Below are positions 17,528-26,070 of a DNA stretch of 64,000 bases, piece after piece; position 1 is the stretch's first letter; every line of letters starts with the position of its first letter. Below the pieces are notes generated by a model. That model saw nothing but the letters and a program-made list of their open reading frames with translations, did no database searches and was not told where the DNA came from. This DNA is from Asaia bogorensis_B (GTDB lineage: Bacteria; Pseudomonadota; Alphaproteobacteria; Acetobacterales; Acetobacteraceae): NCBI RefSeq assembly GCF_900465315.1, contig NZ_UBIX01000018.1, one strand, 5' to 3'. A program made the position numbers and the translations under genes.

Positions 17528-18376
17528 ATGCCACCTCACCTCGTTATTCTGGGTCAGGGCTATTCTGCCAGTGCCGTTGTCGCGCCCGCTGAAGCCAAAG
17601 GCTGGCAGGTGACCGGTACGAAACGCGCGCCCGAGCCGGACTCGACTCTGCTCGCGTTCGATGCCGCCGGGGAGGCTTTGCATCAGGCCACTCATGTGCT
17701 GATCAGCGCGCCACCCTCCGAGGCGAGCGACCCAGCGCTTCTTCGCTATGGAGAGGTGCTGCGCAAGGCACCCCATCTGCGCTGGATCGGCTATTACTCG
17801 ACCACCGGCGTTTATGGTGACCGTCAGGGTGGCAGCGTTGATGAAACCACGCCTGTCGCTCCCGGTCAGTCGCGCAGCCGTGCCCGTGTGCAGGCCGAGC
17901 AGGACTGGCAGGCTCTTGCACGCGACCGCCAGATTGCCTGCGATATCATGCGGCTTGGCGGCATATATGGCCCCGGGCGCTCGGCTTTCGACACGCTTCG
18001 CTCAGGCAAGGCCAGGCTGGTCGATGCACCCGGTCACCTGTTCAGCCGTATCCACCGCGACGATATCGCTGGTGCCACACTTGCAGCGATAGCCACCGCC
18101 TCTCCTGCCTCATCCCGCATCCTGAATTTCGTCGATGACTGCCCCAGCCCTCAGGCCGATGTGTTCGAGGAAGCCGCACGACTCAGCCATCATCCCCTCC
18201 CCCCCAGAGTAAGCCTTGAGGCCGCATGGGCAGAGCTGAGCCCGATGGCCCGCAGCTTCTGGTCAGAAAGGCGCGTGGTTCAGAGCAGACTGACACAGCG
18301 TCATCTTGGGCGGTCCTGGCTCTACCCGAGCTATCGCGAAGGACTGGCTGCCATTTACGCCTCTGAAACACCCTGA
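17528..18376 (+). CDS. NAD(P)-binding SDR-type epimerase/dehydratase-like protein
   Basis: A 282-residue Rossmann-fold protein of the atypical extended SDR group (YeeZ-like). The dinucleotide loop ILGQGYSASAV is close to the N-terminus, followed by HVLISAPPSEA, the GYYSTTGVYGD stretch where the active-site Tyr would lie, MRLGGIYGPGRSA and FSRIHRDDIAGATLAAI. These are the usual landmarks of NAD-dependent epimerases, although a canonical YxxxK is not obvious, so catalysis is uncertain. The ATG at 17528 has GGGAG 5 nt upstream; an ATG at 17516 is an alternative. It diverges from the TPR gene. The substrate is unknown. Confidence 0.72.
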   Translation: MPPHLVILGQGYSASAVVAPAEAKGWQVTGTKRAPEPDSTLLAFDAAGEALHQATHVLISAPPSEASDPALLRYGEVLRKAPHLRWIGYYSTTGVYGDRQGGSVDETTPVAPGQSRSRARVQAEQDWQALARDRQIACDIMRLGGIYGPGRSAFDTLRSGKARLVDAPGHLFSRIHRDDIAGATLAAIATASPASSRILNFVDDCPSPQADVFEEAARLSHHPLPPRVSLEAAWAELSPMARSFWSERRVVQSRLTQRHLGRSWLYPSYREGLAAIYASETP

Positions 18377-18550
18377 GTGGCAAAAAGCTCTGCAGGTGAT
18401 ACGCCCTGCAGGCCCCGTGATACACACTCCCTCCAGAGATGAGAGGCTTGAAGCGTCAATGAGACCGCCGCTTTGAAACACATGTTTTCTGCGAAAAAAA
18501 CATTCCGGACTGGCAACCCTGTTCACGGATACGCTAAGCCGGAAGCGCCC

Positions 18551-19687
18551 ATGACCATGCTCCGTTTTCTCCGCCCGCTTCTGCCTGCGCTTTACGCCAT
18601 CATGCTGCCTTGCTTGCTGACGGGCTGCATCACCATCGGGCCGACACGTCTGTCGCATGACCAGCTTGATTATTCGCGCGCTTTGGGCGAGGCCGAGAAG
18701 CATGCGATGCTTCTTAACATCATACGCATACGCTATGCCGACCCGCCGACCTTTCTCGACACCACACAGGTCATTGCAGGCTATCAGCTCAATCGCTCGG
18801 TCAATGGAGGGTTCAACGCCTTCCCCTCCGGCGTCGGAAGCTATCTGTTCGGCAGCGGCACCGCCACGCTGCAGGAAAGCCCGACCTTTACCTACCAGCC
18901 CGAAACCGGGCAGCAATATGCAGAAAATGTCATCCGGCCCATCTCGCCGGTGGTCATTATGCCGCTCAGCCTTGGCGGCCTGCCCATAGACACGCTCTTG
19001 CGCCTGACGGCCCAGTCGATCGATGGATTGTCCAACGTCCGCGCCCTTGGCGCAGGCCCGACGGGCGGTGGTTCCGTGCGGTTCTACCTGCTGCTGCATG
19101 ATCTGCGCCAGTTGCAGATCCAGGGTGCCATGACCATACGCATCTCGACCGATGCCCCCAAACCCTCAGGCGACCAGCCCCCCTCGGGCTCCGCCAACAA
19201 ACCAGCGGGGACACAGCCTGAACACGCCTATCTGGTCCTGACCGCCACCTCGGACCCGGCCCTGACCACCATTCAGGCCGAAGTACGCCGCCTGCTGCAT
19301 CTCGACCCCCACGCTGAAGAGGCCGAAATCGTTTACGGCCCCTATCCCAAGGTGCCAGGACAGATCGCCATCCTCACACGCTCCATGTTCGCCATGCTGT
19401 CGCAGATCGCCTATGAGATGGAGGTGCCCGAGGAGGATGTGAAAGCCACGCGCACGCTGCCCACCATCAGCCCCGTCGGTATCGAGACACGACCCGATGT
19501 AGTGATCCATTCCGGCAAATCCGCGCCTGAGCATAATTACGACGAGGTGCGTTACCGGGGCCGCTGGTACTGGATCAGCGATGACGATTTCCGCAGCAAG
19601 CTGAGCTTCACCATGATGCAGATTCTCGCAGCACTCGCCGCCACCAGTCATTCGCCCGGTGCCGTCATCACGATCCCGGCCGGATAA
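18551..19687 (+). CDS. Hypothetical lipoprotein (378 aa)
   Basis: The predicted start ATG at 18551 follows GGAAG and gives a lipoprotein signal: hydrophobic residues 10-23 and a lipobox LLTGC with Cys at about residue 26. The mature part is unrecognised. It includes HAMLLNIIRIRYADPPTFLD and a Gly/Ser-rich region near residues 75-90. A Pro/Ser-rich linker lies around residue 205, and a C-terminal half follows with YRGRWYWISDDDFRSKLSFTMMQILAALAATS. The last segment suggests a conserved interaction surface. Similar proteins occur in several Proteobacteria as uncharacterised lipoproteins. It lies about 300 nt before sldBA in the same direction, but the gap argues against one operon. It is probably anchored in the outer membrane or exposed to the periplasm. 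Confidence 0.7.
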   Translation: MTMLRFLRPLLPALYAIMLPCLLTGCITIGPTRLSHDQLDYSRALGEAEKHAMLLNIIRIRYADPPTFLDTTQVIAGYQLNRSVNGGFNAFPSGVGSYLFGSGTATLQESPTFTYQPETGQQYAENVIRPISPVVIMPLSLGGLPIDTLLRLTAQSIDGLSNVRALGAGPTGGGSVRFYLLLHDLRQLQIQGAMTIRISTDAPKPSGDQPPSGSANKPAGTQPEHAYLVLTATSDPALTTIQAEVRRLLHLDPHAEEAEIVYGPYPKVPGQIAILTRSMFAMLSQIAYEMEVPEEDVKATRTLPTISPVGIETRPDVVIHSGKSAPEHNYDEVRYRGRWYWISDDDFRSKLSFTMMQILAALAATSHSPGAVITIPAG

Positions 19688-19988
19688 AACCCTGCTTGTC
19701 TGGTCTGGTGCCAGACAGATCCCGGCCCCGGCGTTGCCAGCGCGCCACACTGCCATTGGCAAAGCCACGGCCGGGCGGATCACTCACGTTTCGGCTTGCG
19801 GTCTCCTCCCCGTGCCTTGCCCGGGCGTTCGGGGACCGAAAGAGCACAGTAGGCGCAGGAAAGCGCACGGCATGACGCCATCCTAAAACCGTATTGCACA
19901 ACCGGCGTATCATAATTTTCACCGATATGTGTTGCCCTGTTCTGTTTGCCTTCAGGATAGTCTCCGCAGTTCGTCTCAAGGAGGTTTC
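19688..19988. other. Upstream region of sldBA
   Basis: About 300 nt that must hold the sldBA promoter and any terminator of the lipoprotein gene. I see a G+C-rich imperfect hairpin around 19800-19845 without a T run and an A+T-rich patch near 19905-19925. No recognisable regulator site was found. Confidence 0.4.
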
Positions 19989-20372
19989 ATGACGTCTCGT
20001 ACCAGACCCAGACGCATTAGCGACTGGGGGACATTGGCGCTCGCCATACTCATTGTCCTGTTCGGACTGATCTTTGTCGGCGGTGGCGGCTATCTGCTCA
20101 GCCTCGGCGGCTCAGCCTATTATCTGATCTGCGGCATCGTGCTGCTGGCCTCAGGCCTTTTCATGGCCATGGGCCGCCTTCTGGGTGGCTATCTGTTCCT
20201 TCTCGCCTGGGCTGGTACACTGGTCTGGACCATTGCCGAATGTGGCTTTGACTGGTGGGGCTGGCTGCCGCGCCTGTTCGGCCCGACGCTGATTGCCATT
20301 CTCGTCGTGCTCAGCCTGCCTGTCCTGCGTCGTCAGGATACGGTTCGTCCAGTTTCCCGCGGAGCTGTCTGA
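19989..20372 (+). CDS. sldB: Membrane subunit of PQQ polyol dehydrogenase
   Basis: A 127-residue integral membrane protein with four predicted helices (about residues 14-34, 40-58, 62-80 and 96-114) and a short basic N-terminus. It matches the small SldB subunit of the sorbitol/glycerol dehydrogenase of acetic acid bacteria, and is equivalent to the N-terminal membrane domain of quinoprotein glucose dehydrogenase. SldB anchors the catalytic subunit and is needed for its activity and for electron transfer to ubiquinone. The start at 19989 is fixed by AAGGAGG six nt upstream. Its TGA overlaps the ATG of sldA (TGATG), a sign of translational coupling. Confidence 0.9.
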   Translation: MTSRTRPRRISDWGTLALAILIVLFGLIFVGGGGYLLSLGGSAYYLICGIVLLASGLFMAMGRLLGGYLFLLAWAGTLVWTIAECGFDWWGWLPRLFGPTLIAILVVLSLPVLRRQDTVRPVSRGAV

Positions 20373-22573
20373 TGCGTAAACCAGCCCTTATGACCGCCAC
20401 CATCCTTGGTGGCCTCATTTCCGCAACCGTGGCTTTCGCACAGATCCCGCCGTCGAACTCGACACCCGGTGAAGATCACACGGCGCCTGAAGAAGCCCAC
20501 AAGCAGGGTCCTGGCCGCTTTGGTGGTCCCGCTCCCTCCGCGCCGCAGGCTCCTGGTGTAAACGCCGCCAATCTGCCCGATATCTCCGAGATCGGCATTG
20601 CCGATGTTCCGGCTGCCGTACCGCAGATCGACAGCACCCCCGCCCGTGAGGACTGGCCCGCTTATGGCCGTGACTCCAACCAGTCGCGCTTTTCGCCGCT
20701 GGATCAGCTGACGCCGGAAAATGTCGGCAAGCTCAAGCGCGCCTTCGTCTATCACACCGGCAGCAAGCCCGGTCCGGGGCAGGCCAATAAATGGGCGGCC
20801 GAAACCACCCCCATCAAGGTTGGCAACTCGCTCTACATGTGTTCAGCCATGAACGACATGATGCGTATCGATGCCGCCACCGGCAAGGAAATCTGGCGCC
20901 ATGATGCCGGGGTGAAGTACCAGTCCATTCCCTACACCGCTGCGTGCAAGGGCGTGACCTACTACACCTCCTCGACCATCCCTGAAGGCCAGCCCTGCCA
21001 CAACCGCATCATGGAAGCCACGCTCGACATGCGCCTGATTCAGGTCGATGCCGAGACGGGCAAGCTGTGCGAGGGCTTCGGCTTTGGCGGTCAGGTCAAC
21101 CTGATGCAGGGCATGGGTGAATCAGTGCCCGGTTTTGTGTCCATGACCACCCCGCCCCCGGTCATCAACGGGATCGCTGTCGTGAACCACGAGGTTCTCG
21201 ATGGTCAGCGCCGCTGGGCCCCTTCGGGCGTGATCCGTGGCTATGACGCTGAAAGCGGCAAGTTTGTCTGGGCCTGGGACGTCAACAACCCCGACAACCA
21301 TCACCAGCCCGAGCCCGGCAAGTTCTACAGCCGCGGCACGCCCAATTCATGGGCTGCCATGACGGGCGATAACGAGCTTGGCCTGGTCTATGTCCCGACC
21401 GGCAACTCGGCCGCCGATTATTACAGCGCCATGCGTACCGACAAGGAGAACGCTGTCTCGTCCTCCATCGTCGCACTCGACGTCAAGACAGGCGAACCGC
21501 GCTGGGTCTTCCAGACGGCGCACAAGGATGTCTGGGACTACGACATCGGCTCACAGGCAACCAAGTTCGACTATCATCATGCCGATGGCTCGGTCACGCC
21601 CGCCCTGCTGGTACCCACCAAGCGTGGCCAGACCTTCGTGCTCGACCGTGCGACAGGCAAGCCGCTGCCGGAATTCCCGGTGGTTGAAAAGCCTGCGCCC
21701 GCCAGCACGATGTCGGATGATCCGCGCAGCCCGACGCAGCCCTGGTCGACCGCCTTCCCGCGCCTTGCTTTCCCTGATCTGAAGGAAAGCGACATGTGGG
21801 GCATGTCGCCCATCGACCAGCTTTATTGCCGCATCATGTTCCGCAAGGCACGTTATGTCGGTGAGTTCACCCCGCCTGCACTCGACAAGCCGAATATCGA
21901 ATATCCCGGCTATAACGGTGGCAGCGACTGGGGCAGCATGGCCTATGACCCGCAATCGGGCATCGTCATTGCCAACTGGAACTCCACCCCGATGTACGAT
22001 CAGCTCATCACCCGCAAGAAGGCTGATGCGCTGGGCCTGAAGCCGATCGACAACCCCACCTACAACCCGGCTGGCGGTGGTGCGGAAGGTAATGGCGCCC
22101 AGGCCGACACGCCTTACGGCATTGTCGTGACCCCGTTCTGGAACCACTACACGGGCATGATGTGCAACAAGCCGCCTTACGGCATGATCGAGGCCATCGA
22201 CATCAAGACCAAGAAGGTCCTGTGGTCGCGCCCCCTCGGCACGGCTCGCGCCAATGGCCCGTGGAACATGCCGACCGGCCTGCCTCTGAATATCGGCACG
22301 CCGAATAACGGTGGCTCGGTCATCACCAAGGGCGGTCTCGTCTTTGTGGCAGCGGCAACTGACAACCAGATCCGCGCCATCGACATCAAGACCGGCAAGG
22401 ATGTGTGGTCCGACGTGCTCCCCGGCGGCGGCCAGGCCAACCCGATGACCTACGAAGTCAACGGCAAGCAGTATGTCGCCATCATGGCCGGTGGTCATCA
22501 CTTCATGATGACACCTGTCACTGACCAGCTCGTTGTCTATGCCCTGCCTGATGAGGCCGAGGCGAAGCACTGA
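20372..22573 (+). CDS. sldA: PQQ-dependent polyol (glycerol/sorbitol/arabitol) dehydrogenase, catalytic subunit
   Basis: A 733-residue periplasmic quinoprotein that oxidises polyols such as glycerol, D-sorbitol and D-arabitol and passes electrons to ubiquinone through SldB. The N-terminus is a Sec signal peptide (cleavage near AFA-QIPP). The propeller shows DWPAYGRDSNQSRFSPLDQL, TPIKVGNSLYMCSAMN, DAATGKEIWRHD, VWDYDIGSQ, GGSDWGSMAYDP, and W-motif-like segments with DIKTGKDVWS close to the C-terminus. Length agrees with known SldA (about 740). It starts at 20372, with GGAG 7 nt upstream, and ends before a strong terminator. Cofactor genes (pqq) are not in the window. Exact substrate range cannot be read from sequence. 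Confidence 0.93.
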   Translation: MRKPALMTATILGGLISATVAFAQIPPSNSTPGEDHTAPEEAHKQGPGRFGGPAPSAPQAPGVNAANLPDISEIGIADVPAAVPQIDSTPAREDWPAYGRDSNQSRFSPLDQLTPENVGKLKRAFVYHTGSKPGPGQANKWAAETTPIKVGNSLYMCSAMNDMMRIDAATGKEIWRHDAGVKYQSIPYTAACKGVTYYTSSTIPEGQPCHNRIMEATLDMRLIQVDAETGKLCEGFGFGGQVNLMQGMGESVPGFVSMTTPPPVINGIAVVNHEVLDGQRRWAPSGVIRGYDAESGKFVWAWDVNNPDNHHQPEPGKFYSRGTPNSWAAMTGDNELGLVYVPTGNSAADYYSAMRTDKENAVSSSIVALDVKTGEPRWVFQTAHKDVWDYDIGSQATKFDYHHADGSVTPALLVPTKRGQTFVLDRATGKPLPEFPVVEKPAPASTMSDDPRSPTQPWSTAFPRLAFPDLKESDMWGMSPIDQLYCRIMFRKARYVGEFTPPALDKPNIEYPGYNGGSDWGSMAYDPQSGIVIANWNSTPMYDQLITRKKADALGLKPIDNPTYNPAGGGAEGNGAQADTPYGIVVTPFWNHYTGMMCNKPPYGMIEAIDIKTKKVLWSRPLGTARANGPWNMPTGLPLNIGTPNNGGSVITKGGLVFVAAATDNQIRAIDIKTGKDVWSDVLPGGGQANPMTYEVNGKQYVAIMAGGHHFMMTPVTDQLVVYALPDEAEAKH

Positions 22574-22634
22574 GTTCTGCTCTTCAGACAGGGCTCAGGC
22601 GCGCCATCGCCTGATTCCTGACAGACTGAGAGAT

Positions 22635-22665
22635 AGGCCGGAGGTATTCCTCCGGCCTTTTCTTT
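22635..22665 (+). terminator. Rho-independent terminator after sldA
   Basis: AGGCCGGAGG (22635-22644) and CCTCCGGCCT (22649-22658) form a perfect 10-bp stem with loop TATT, followed by TTTCTTTT. It is 61 nt after the sldA stop. Confidence 0.95.
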
Positions 22666-22808
22666 TGCCCGCGTTTGAGGTCGCGCATGTCGACCCGCGG
22701 CGTCTGAATCACCTGATCAAGGGCGCATCTCCCGCAACATATGGGTTTTTTGGTTGGTGCCGTGTCTTTCCCCTCCCTGCGACGCACGCTTCATGCTACC
22801 GGCAACCC

Positions 22809-23990
22809 ATGTCACGCCTTCGTCCCCATATTCTTCAGGTTCTTCCGGCCCTTGGCACGGGGGGGATCGAACAGGGGACTGTGGAAATGGCAGAGGCCAT
22901 CATCGCCGCTGGTGGTCGCGCTGTGGTAGCAAGTGCGCGCGGAGCCCTCGTGCCACGCCTTCTCTCGATCGGCGCCCGCCATATCGAGCTGCCGCTTGGT
23001 CAGAAATCCCCACTCGCTATTTTGCGTAATGCCCGCTCCCTGTCACAGTTGATCCGTGATGAGGGGATCGACCTGGTTCATGCGCGCTCCAGAGCGCCCG
23101 CCTGGGCGGCGTGGCGCGCCACACGCCGCACCAACACGCCCTTCGTCACGACGTGGCATGGTGTGCACAAGGCCAGTTTTCCGGGCAAGAAACGCTATAA
23201 TGCGGTGCTGGCGCGCGGGGCGCGCGTCATTGCCATCAGCACCTATATCGCCACCCGCCTGCGCGATGATTATCAGGTAGGCGAGGACCGGCTGCGCCTG
23301 ATCCCACGCGGGGCCGACATGGCCCGCTTTGATCCCGACCTCGTCAACGGCGCCCGTATCCAGGCCCTTGCCGAAAGATGGCAGGTCCCTCCCGGTACGC
23401 CCGTCATCATGTTGCCGGGCCGTCTCACACGCTGGAAGGGACAGTTGTTTCTCCTGCGGGCGATGGCACGACTGCAACATCTGCTACCCGGTCCCTGGCT
23501 TGCCGTGCTTGTCGGCCCTGCCGATCCGAAAGACAGTTATGTCCGGGAGATCGAGGCAACCGCCGCGCAGCTCGGTCTGCGCGAGCGCCTGCGTTTCGCC
23601 GGACTCTGTCAGGACATGCCCGCAGCCTATGCGCTGGCCGATGTCGTGACCGTTCCCTCTCTTCGCCCCGAGCCTTTTGGCCGCGTGGTTATCGAGGCAC
23701 AGGCAATGGGACGACCCGTGGTCGTGACCGCGCAGGGTGGTGCCATGGAAACTGTCCTGCCCTATCAGACCGGGCTGCTCATCCCGCCCGACGATGCCCA
23801 GGCGCTGGCCGACGCGCTGTTTCAGATCCTCACCCTGTCCGACGGCGCCCGCTCTCTGCTATCGGAAACGGCACGTCATCACATTGCGGAAAACTACACG
23901 ACGCGGCAGATGCAATCGGCCACGCTCGCCGTCTATGATGAACTGCTCGGTAGCTGCCTGTCGGACAATTTTCGGGAATACTACCCATGA
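22809..23990 (+). CDS. GT4-family glycosyltransferase
   Basis: A 393-residue GT-B glycosyltransferase of family 4. It begins HILQVLPALGTGGIEQGTVEMAEAI, the usual N-terminal glycine-rich donor/acceptor loop, and contains VTTWHGVHK, VIAISTYIA, VIMLPGRLTRWKGQ, and the retaining-enzyme signature EPFGRVVIEAQAMG with the E-x7-E pair. No signal peptide is present. The ATG at 22809 is taken because conserved residues start directly after it; the longer frame upstream is not protein-like. It ends with an ATGA overlap into a 62-residue basic protein. Such enzymes build lipopolysaccharide or exopolysaccharide; substrate unknown. Confidence 0.88.
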   Translation: MSRLRPHILQVLPALGTGGIEQGTVEMAEAIIAAGGRAVVASARGALVPRLLSIGARHIELPLGQKSPLAILRNARSLSQLIRDEGIDLVHARSRAPAWAAWRATRRTNTPFVTTWHGVHKASFPGKKRYNAVLARGARVIAISTYIATRLRDDYQVGEDRLRLIPRGADMARFDPDLVNGARIQALAERWQVPPGTPVIMLPGRLTRWKGQLFLLRAMARLQHLLPGPWLAVLVGPADPKDSYVREIEATAAQLGLRERLRFAGLCQDMPAAYALADVVTVPSLRPEPFGRVVIEAQAMGRPVVVTAQGGAMETVLPYQTGLLIPPDDAQALADALFQILTLSDGARSLLSETARHHIAENYTTRQMQSATLAVYDELLGSCLSDNFREYYP

Positions 23991-24175
23991 CCACACCATC
24001 ACGCCCGACCCTGACCGAAAAGGCGCAGGCTGATCTCGACAAGCGTCTGGCGCGTGAGGCCGCAGCCCTGCGCGCCAACCTGCTGCGCCGCAAGGCACAG
24101 GTGCGCAACCGCGCGGTCAAGGCGCCTGAGGACCAGGACATGCCGGCACCCTCTACCGAGACTTCTTCTTCCTGA
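23987..24175 (+). CDS. Small charged protein coupled to the GT4 gene
   Basis: A 62-residue protein I cannot name. It is strongly helical in appearance, with a basic, Ala- and Arg-rich core LDKRLAREAAALRANLLRRKAQ followed by a Pro/Ser/Thr-rich tail. It overlaps the glycosyltransferase stop by ATGA, so translation is probably coupled, and it is followed 12 nt later by the monooxygenase gene with AAAGGAACC before its start. Codon use resembles its neighbours. Small Arg/Ala-rich proteins at this site are plausible in related acetic acid bacteria, but I cannot confirm that here. Confidence 0.7.
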   Translation: MTTPSRPTLTEKAQADLDKRLAREAAALRANLLRRKAQVRNRAVKAPEDQDMPAPSTETSSS

Positions 24176-24187
24176 AAGGAACCATTC

Positions 24188-24481
24188 ATGTCCAAGGCTC
24201 TCTACGCCACCATGCGCGCCCTGCCCGGCAAGCGCGAGGAAGTCGCCCGTCTGCTCACGGCCCTGGCCGATGACGTACGCGGCGAACCCGGCAATGAACG
24301 CTTCGTGGTCTACACCCTCGAATCCGACCCTGATTTCTTCCATGTCGAAGAGACCTATCGTGACGACGATGCCTTCAAGGCCCATATGGGCATGGAACAT
24401 GGCAAGGTGTTCAACAACGCCATCAAGACCCTTGTCGAGGGTGGTGCGTCGCAGGTCGTATTCCTGACCCATATCGCCTGA
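24188..24481 (+). CDS. Antibiotic-biosynthesis-monooxygenase (ABM) domain protein
   Basis: A 97-residue ferredoxin-like alpha-beta barrel protein of the ABM/quinol monooxygenase family. It shows ATMRALPGKREEVARLLTALADDVR, then a strand with FVVYTLESDPDFFHVEETYRDDDAFKAHMGMEH, which is the characteristic central motif, and a short C-terminal strand. Members oxidise small quinols or degrade reactive aldehydes as cofactor-free enzymes, usually as dimers. The start at 24188 has AAAGGA about 7 nt upstream. It sits between GT4 plus its small partner and dcd. The specific reaction is unknown. Confidence 0.85.
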   Translation: MSKALYATMRALPGKREEVARLLTALADDVRGEPGNERFVVYTLESDPDFFHVEETYRDDDAFKAHMGMEHGKVFNNAIKTLVEGGASQVVFLTHIA

Positions 24482-24515
24482 TTTCGGGCGTCCGGGTTCC
24501 TTGCCCGGCCTCCCT

Positions 24516-24555
24516 GGTTTGCAGGACCACCGCTGCGCGGCTAGACCTGCAAACC
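24516..24555 (+). repeat. Large stem-loop upstream of dcd
   Basis: GGTTTGCAGG (24516-24525) and CCTGCAAACC (24546-24555) are perfectly complementary over 10 bp. The 20-nt middle contains a second small stem, CCGC/GCGG. A shorter hairpin CCGGG/CCCGG precedes it at 24492-24508. No T run follows, so a leader structure or mRNA stabiliser is as likely as a terminator for the ABM gene. Confidence 0.6.
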
Positions 24556-24586
24556 CGTTCATTTCCCACAGATCGAGAGATTCACG

Positions 24587-25138
24587 ATGCCCATCATGCC
24601 AGATAGCTGGATCCGCCAGATGGCCCAGGAAAAGGGCATGATCGAGCCCTTCGTCGAAGCCCAGAAGCGCGAGGGCGTCATTTCTTACGGCCTCTCCTCC
24701 TATGGATACGACGCCCGCGTTGGCGAGGATTTCAAGATCTTCACCGATGTCGATAACGCTGTGGTGGACCCCAAGAAATTTGCTGCAAACAGCTTCGTCA
24801 CGCGCACGGGCGATATCACCATCCCGCCGAACAGCTTCGCCCTCGCCCACACGGTCGAATATTTCCGCATCCCGCGCGATGTGCTTGTGGTCTGCCTTGG
24901 CAAATCCACCTATGCCCGCTGCGGCATCATCGTGAACGTGACCCCGCTCGAACCCGAATGGGAAGGTCAGGTCACTATCGAGATCAGCAACACGACCAAG
25001 CTGCCCGCACGTATCTATGCCAACGAGGGTATCTGCCAGTTCCTGTTCTTCCAGGGCGCCTCGCCCTGCGAAACGAGCTATGCCGATCGCGCTGGGAAGT
25101 ACATGAAGCAGCTTGGCGTCACGACCCCACGTCTCTGA
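24587..25138 (+). CDS. dcd: dCTP deaminase
   Basis: Dcd deaminates dCTP to dUTP, supplying precursor for thymidylate. The 183-residue trimer-forming protein shows MPDSWIRQMAQEKGMIEPF, the conserved SYGLSSYGYDARVG, LAHTVEYFRIPRDV, the active-site region GKSTYARCGIIVNVTPLEPEWEGQVTIEISN with the catalytic Glu, and YANEGICQFLFFQG near the end. Length agrees with the family (about 185). It starts with ATG at 24587, about 10 nt after an A/G-rich GAGAGA. The gene is bracketed by two intergenic stem-loops. Confidence 0.97.
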   Translation: MPIMPDSWIRQMAQEKGMIEPFVEAQKREGVISYGLSSYGYDARVGEDFKIFTDVDNAVVDPKKFAANSFVTRTGDITIPPNSFALAHTVEYFRIPRDVLVVCLGKSTYARCGIIVNVTPLEPEWEGQVTIEISNTTKLPARIYANEGICQFLFFQGASPCETSYADRAGKYMKQLGVTTPRL

Positions 25139-25167
25139 TTCCCTGGCCCTCATAAGGGGCCCTGCCT

Positions 25168-25220
25168 CATGCCTTGCCCGCACCGGACCGCTCCTGCGTG
25201 TCCTGTCCGGCCAAGGCATG
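25168..25220. repeat. Large intergenic stem-loop downstream of dcd
   Basis: CATGCCTTG (25168-25176) pairs with CAAGGCATG (25212-25220), and inside it CCGGAC (25183-25188) pairs with GTCCGG (25205-25210). The structure spans 53 nt with a 16-nt loop and has no T run. It may act as a terminator or mRNA end-protecting hairpin for dcd, or it may be a cruciform repeat. Confidence 0.55.
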
Positions 25221-25428
25221 AAGAGAGAACGCGTCCCTTCTGCGGAGCGCCAGATATCGCCCCTCGATATGCCTGCCGATCACCCGTGATTCCGCTCAAC
25301 GGCGACTCGGTCTAGAGCTATAAAATTCTTTTTGCGAAGCGTTCTCAATAACTTGGCATAGCCATTGCTTGGCAACTTTCGACACTGCGGGCATGTTAGA
25401 GGCGTCATCACGGTTTTGGGAACGCACC

Positions 25429-26070
25429 ATGAGCCAGACATCTCTCCCCCCCGCTATCGACCCGGATTATCTGGCTCTGCTTGATTCCGATCGCATCTCG
25501 GGCCGTACGCGTCAGATCATGGAGGAGCGGGCCCAGACCAGCGATGCCAATTACGTACCGCGTCATTTGTCGGCCGGTGCGTATGAGACGCTCGTTGCAC
25601 TGACGGCCCGCGTGCTTCCCCAGCAATCCGTCCTGAGTGATGCCAGCATCAATCTGGCGGCCCGGATCGACGCACGCCTTGGAACACCGGGCGATGGCTG
25701 GCGCTTTGCGACCTTGCCGCCCGATCAGGAGGCCTATGAACAGGCCCTGAGCGGGCTGGACGTCCATGCACGCTCCAGCAAGGGCAAGGCCTTTGCAGCA
25801 CTCAGTGCAGTCGAGCAGGATCAGATCATTCACGTCATGGCCGAGGGCGCGCTCGAAACAGCGCAGCTGGATGCCACACAGATGCGCGCCTGGTTTGCAG
25901 ATCTGCGCGCCGATTGCGTGCAGATTTTCATCTCCCACCCGGCGGTCCAGGCTCAGCTTGGCATCGACGCGATCTTCAACGGCGGCGACGGTTTTTTCCA
26001 GGGTTTCTCTGAAATGGGAGAAGGTGTGGAAGAAGCGTGGGAGCCAGCTCAGAAAGGCGCAGGATCATGA
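25429..26070 (+). CDS. Gluconate 2-dehydrogenase subunit 3-like small subunit
   Basis: A 213-residue protein of the gluconate-2-dehydrogenase subunit 3 family, the small partner (gamma subunit) of FAD-dependent GMC dehydrogenases. Typical landmarks are the Leu-rich ETLVALTARVLPQQS early helix, the helical middle, and a C-terminal segment VQIFISHPAVQAQLGIDAIFNGGDGFFQGF. Family members elsewhere carry an N-terminal Tat signal that exports the complex; this one begins SQTSLPPAIDPDYLALLDSD, with no Arg pair or hydrophobic stretch. The ATG at 25429 is preferred to a TTG at 25369, which would not add a signal either. Its stop overlaps the start of the GMC gene (ATGA), so the two are surely one functional pair. 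Confidence 0.85.
   Translation: MSQTSLPPAIDPDYLALLDSDRISGRTRQIMEERAQTSDANYVPRHLSAGAYETLVALTARVLPQQSVLSDASINLAARIDARLGTPGDGWRFATLPPDQEAYEQALSGLDVHARSSKGKAFAALSAVEQDQIIHVMAEGALETAQLDATQMRAWFADLRADCVQIFISHPAVQAQLGIDAIFNGGDGFFQGFSEMGEGVEEAWEPAQKGAGS

Noticed and set aside
21551..22570. Leftward open frame of about 340 codons inside sldA
   Set aside because: Antisense shadow of the PQQ dehydrogenase; composition is artefactual (His, Asp, Gly, Arg rich).
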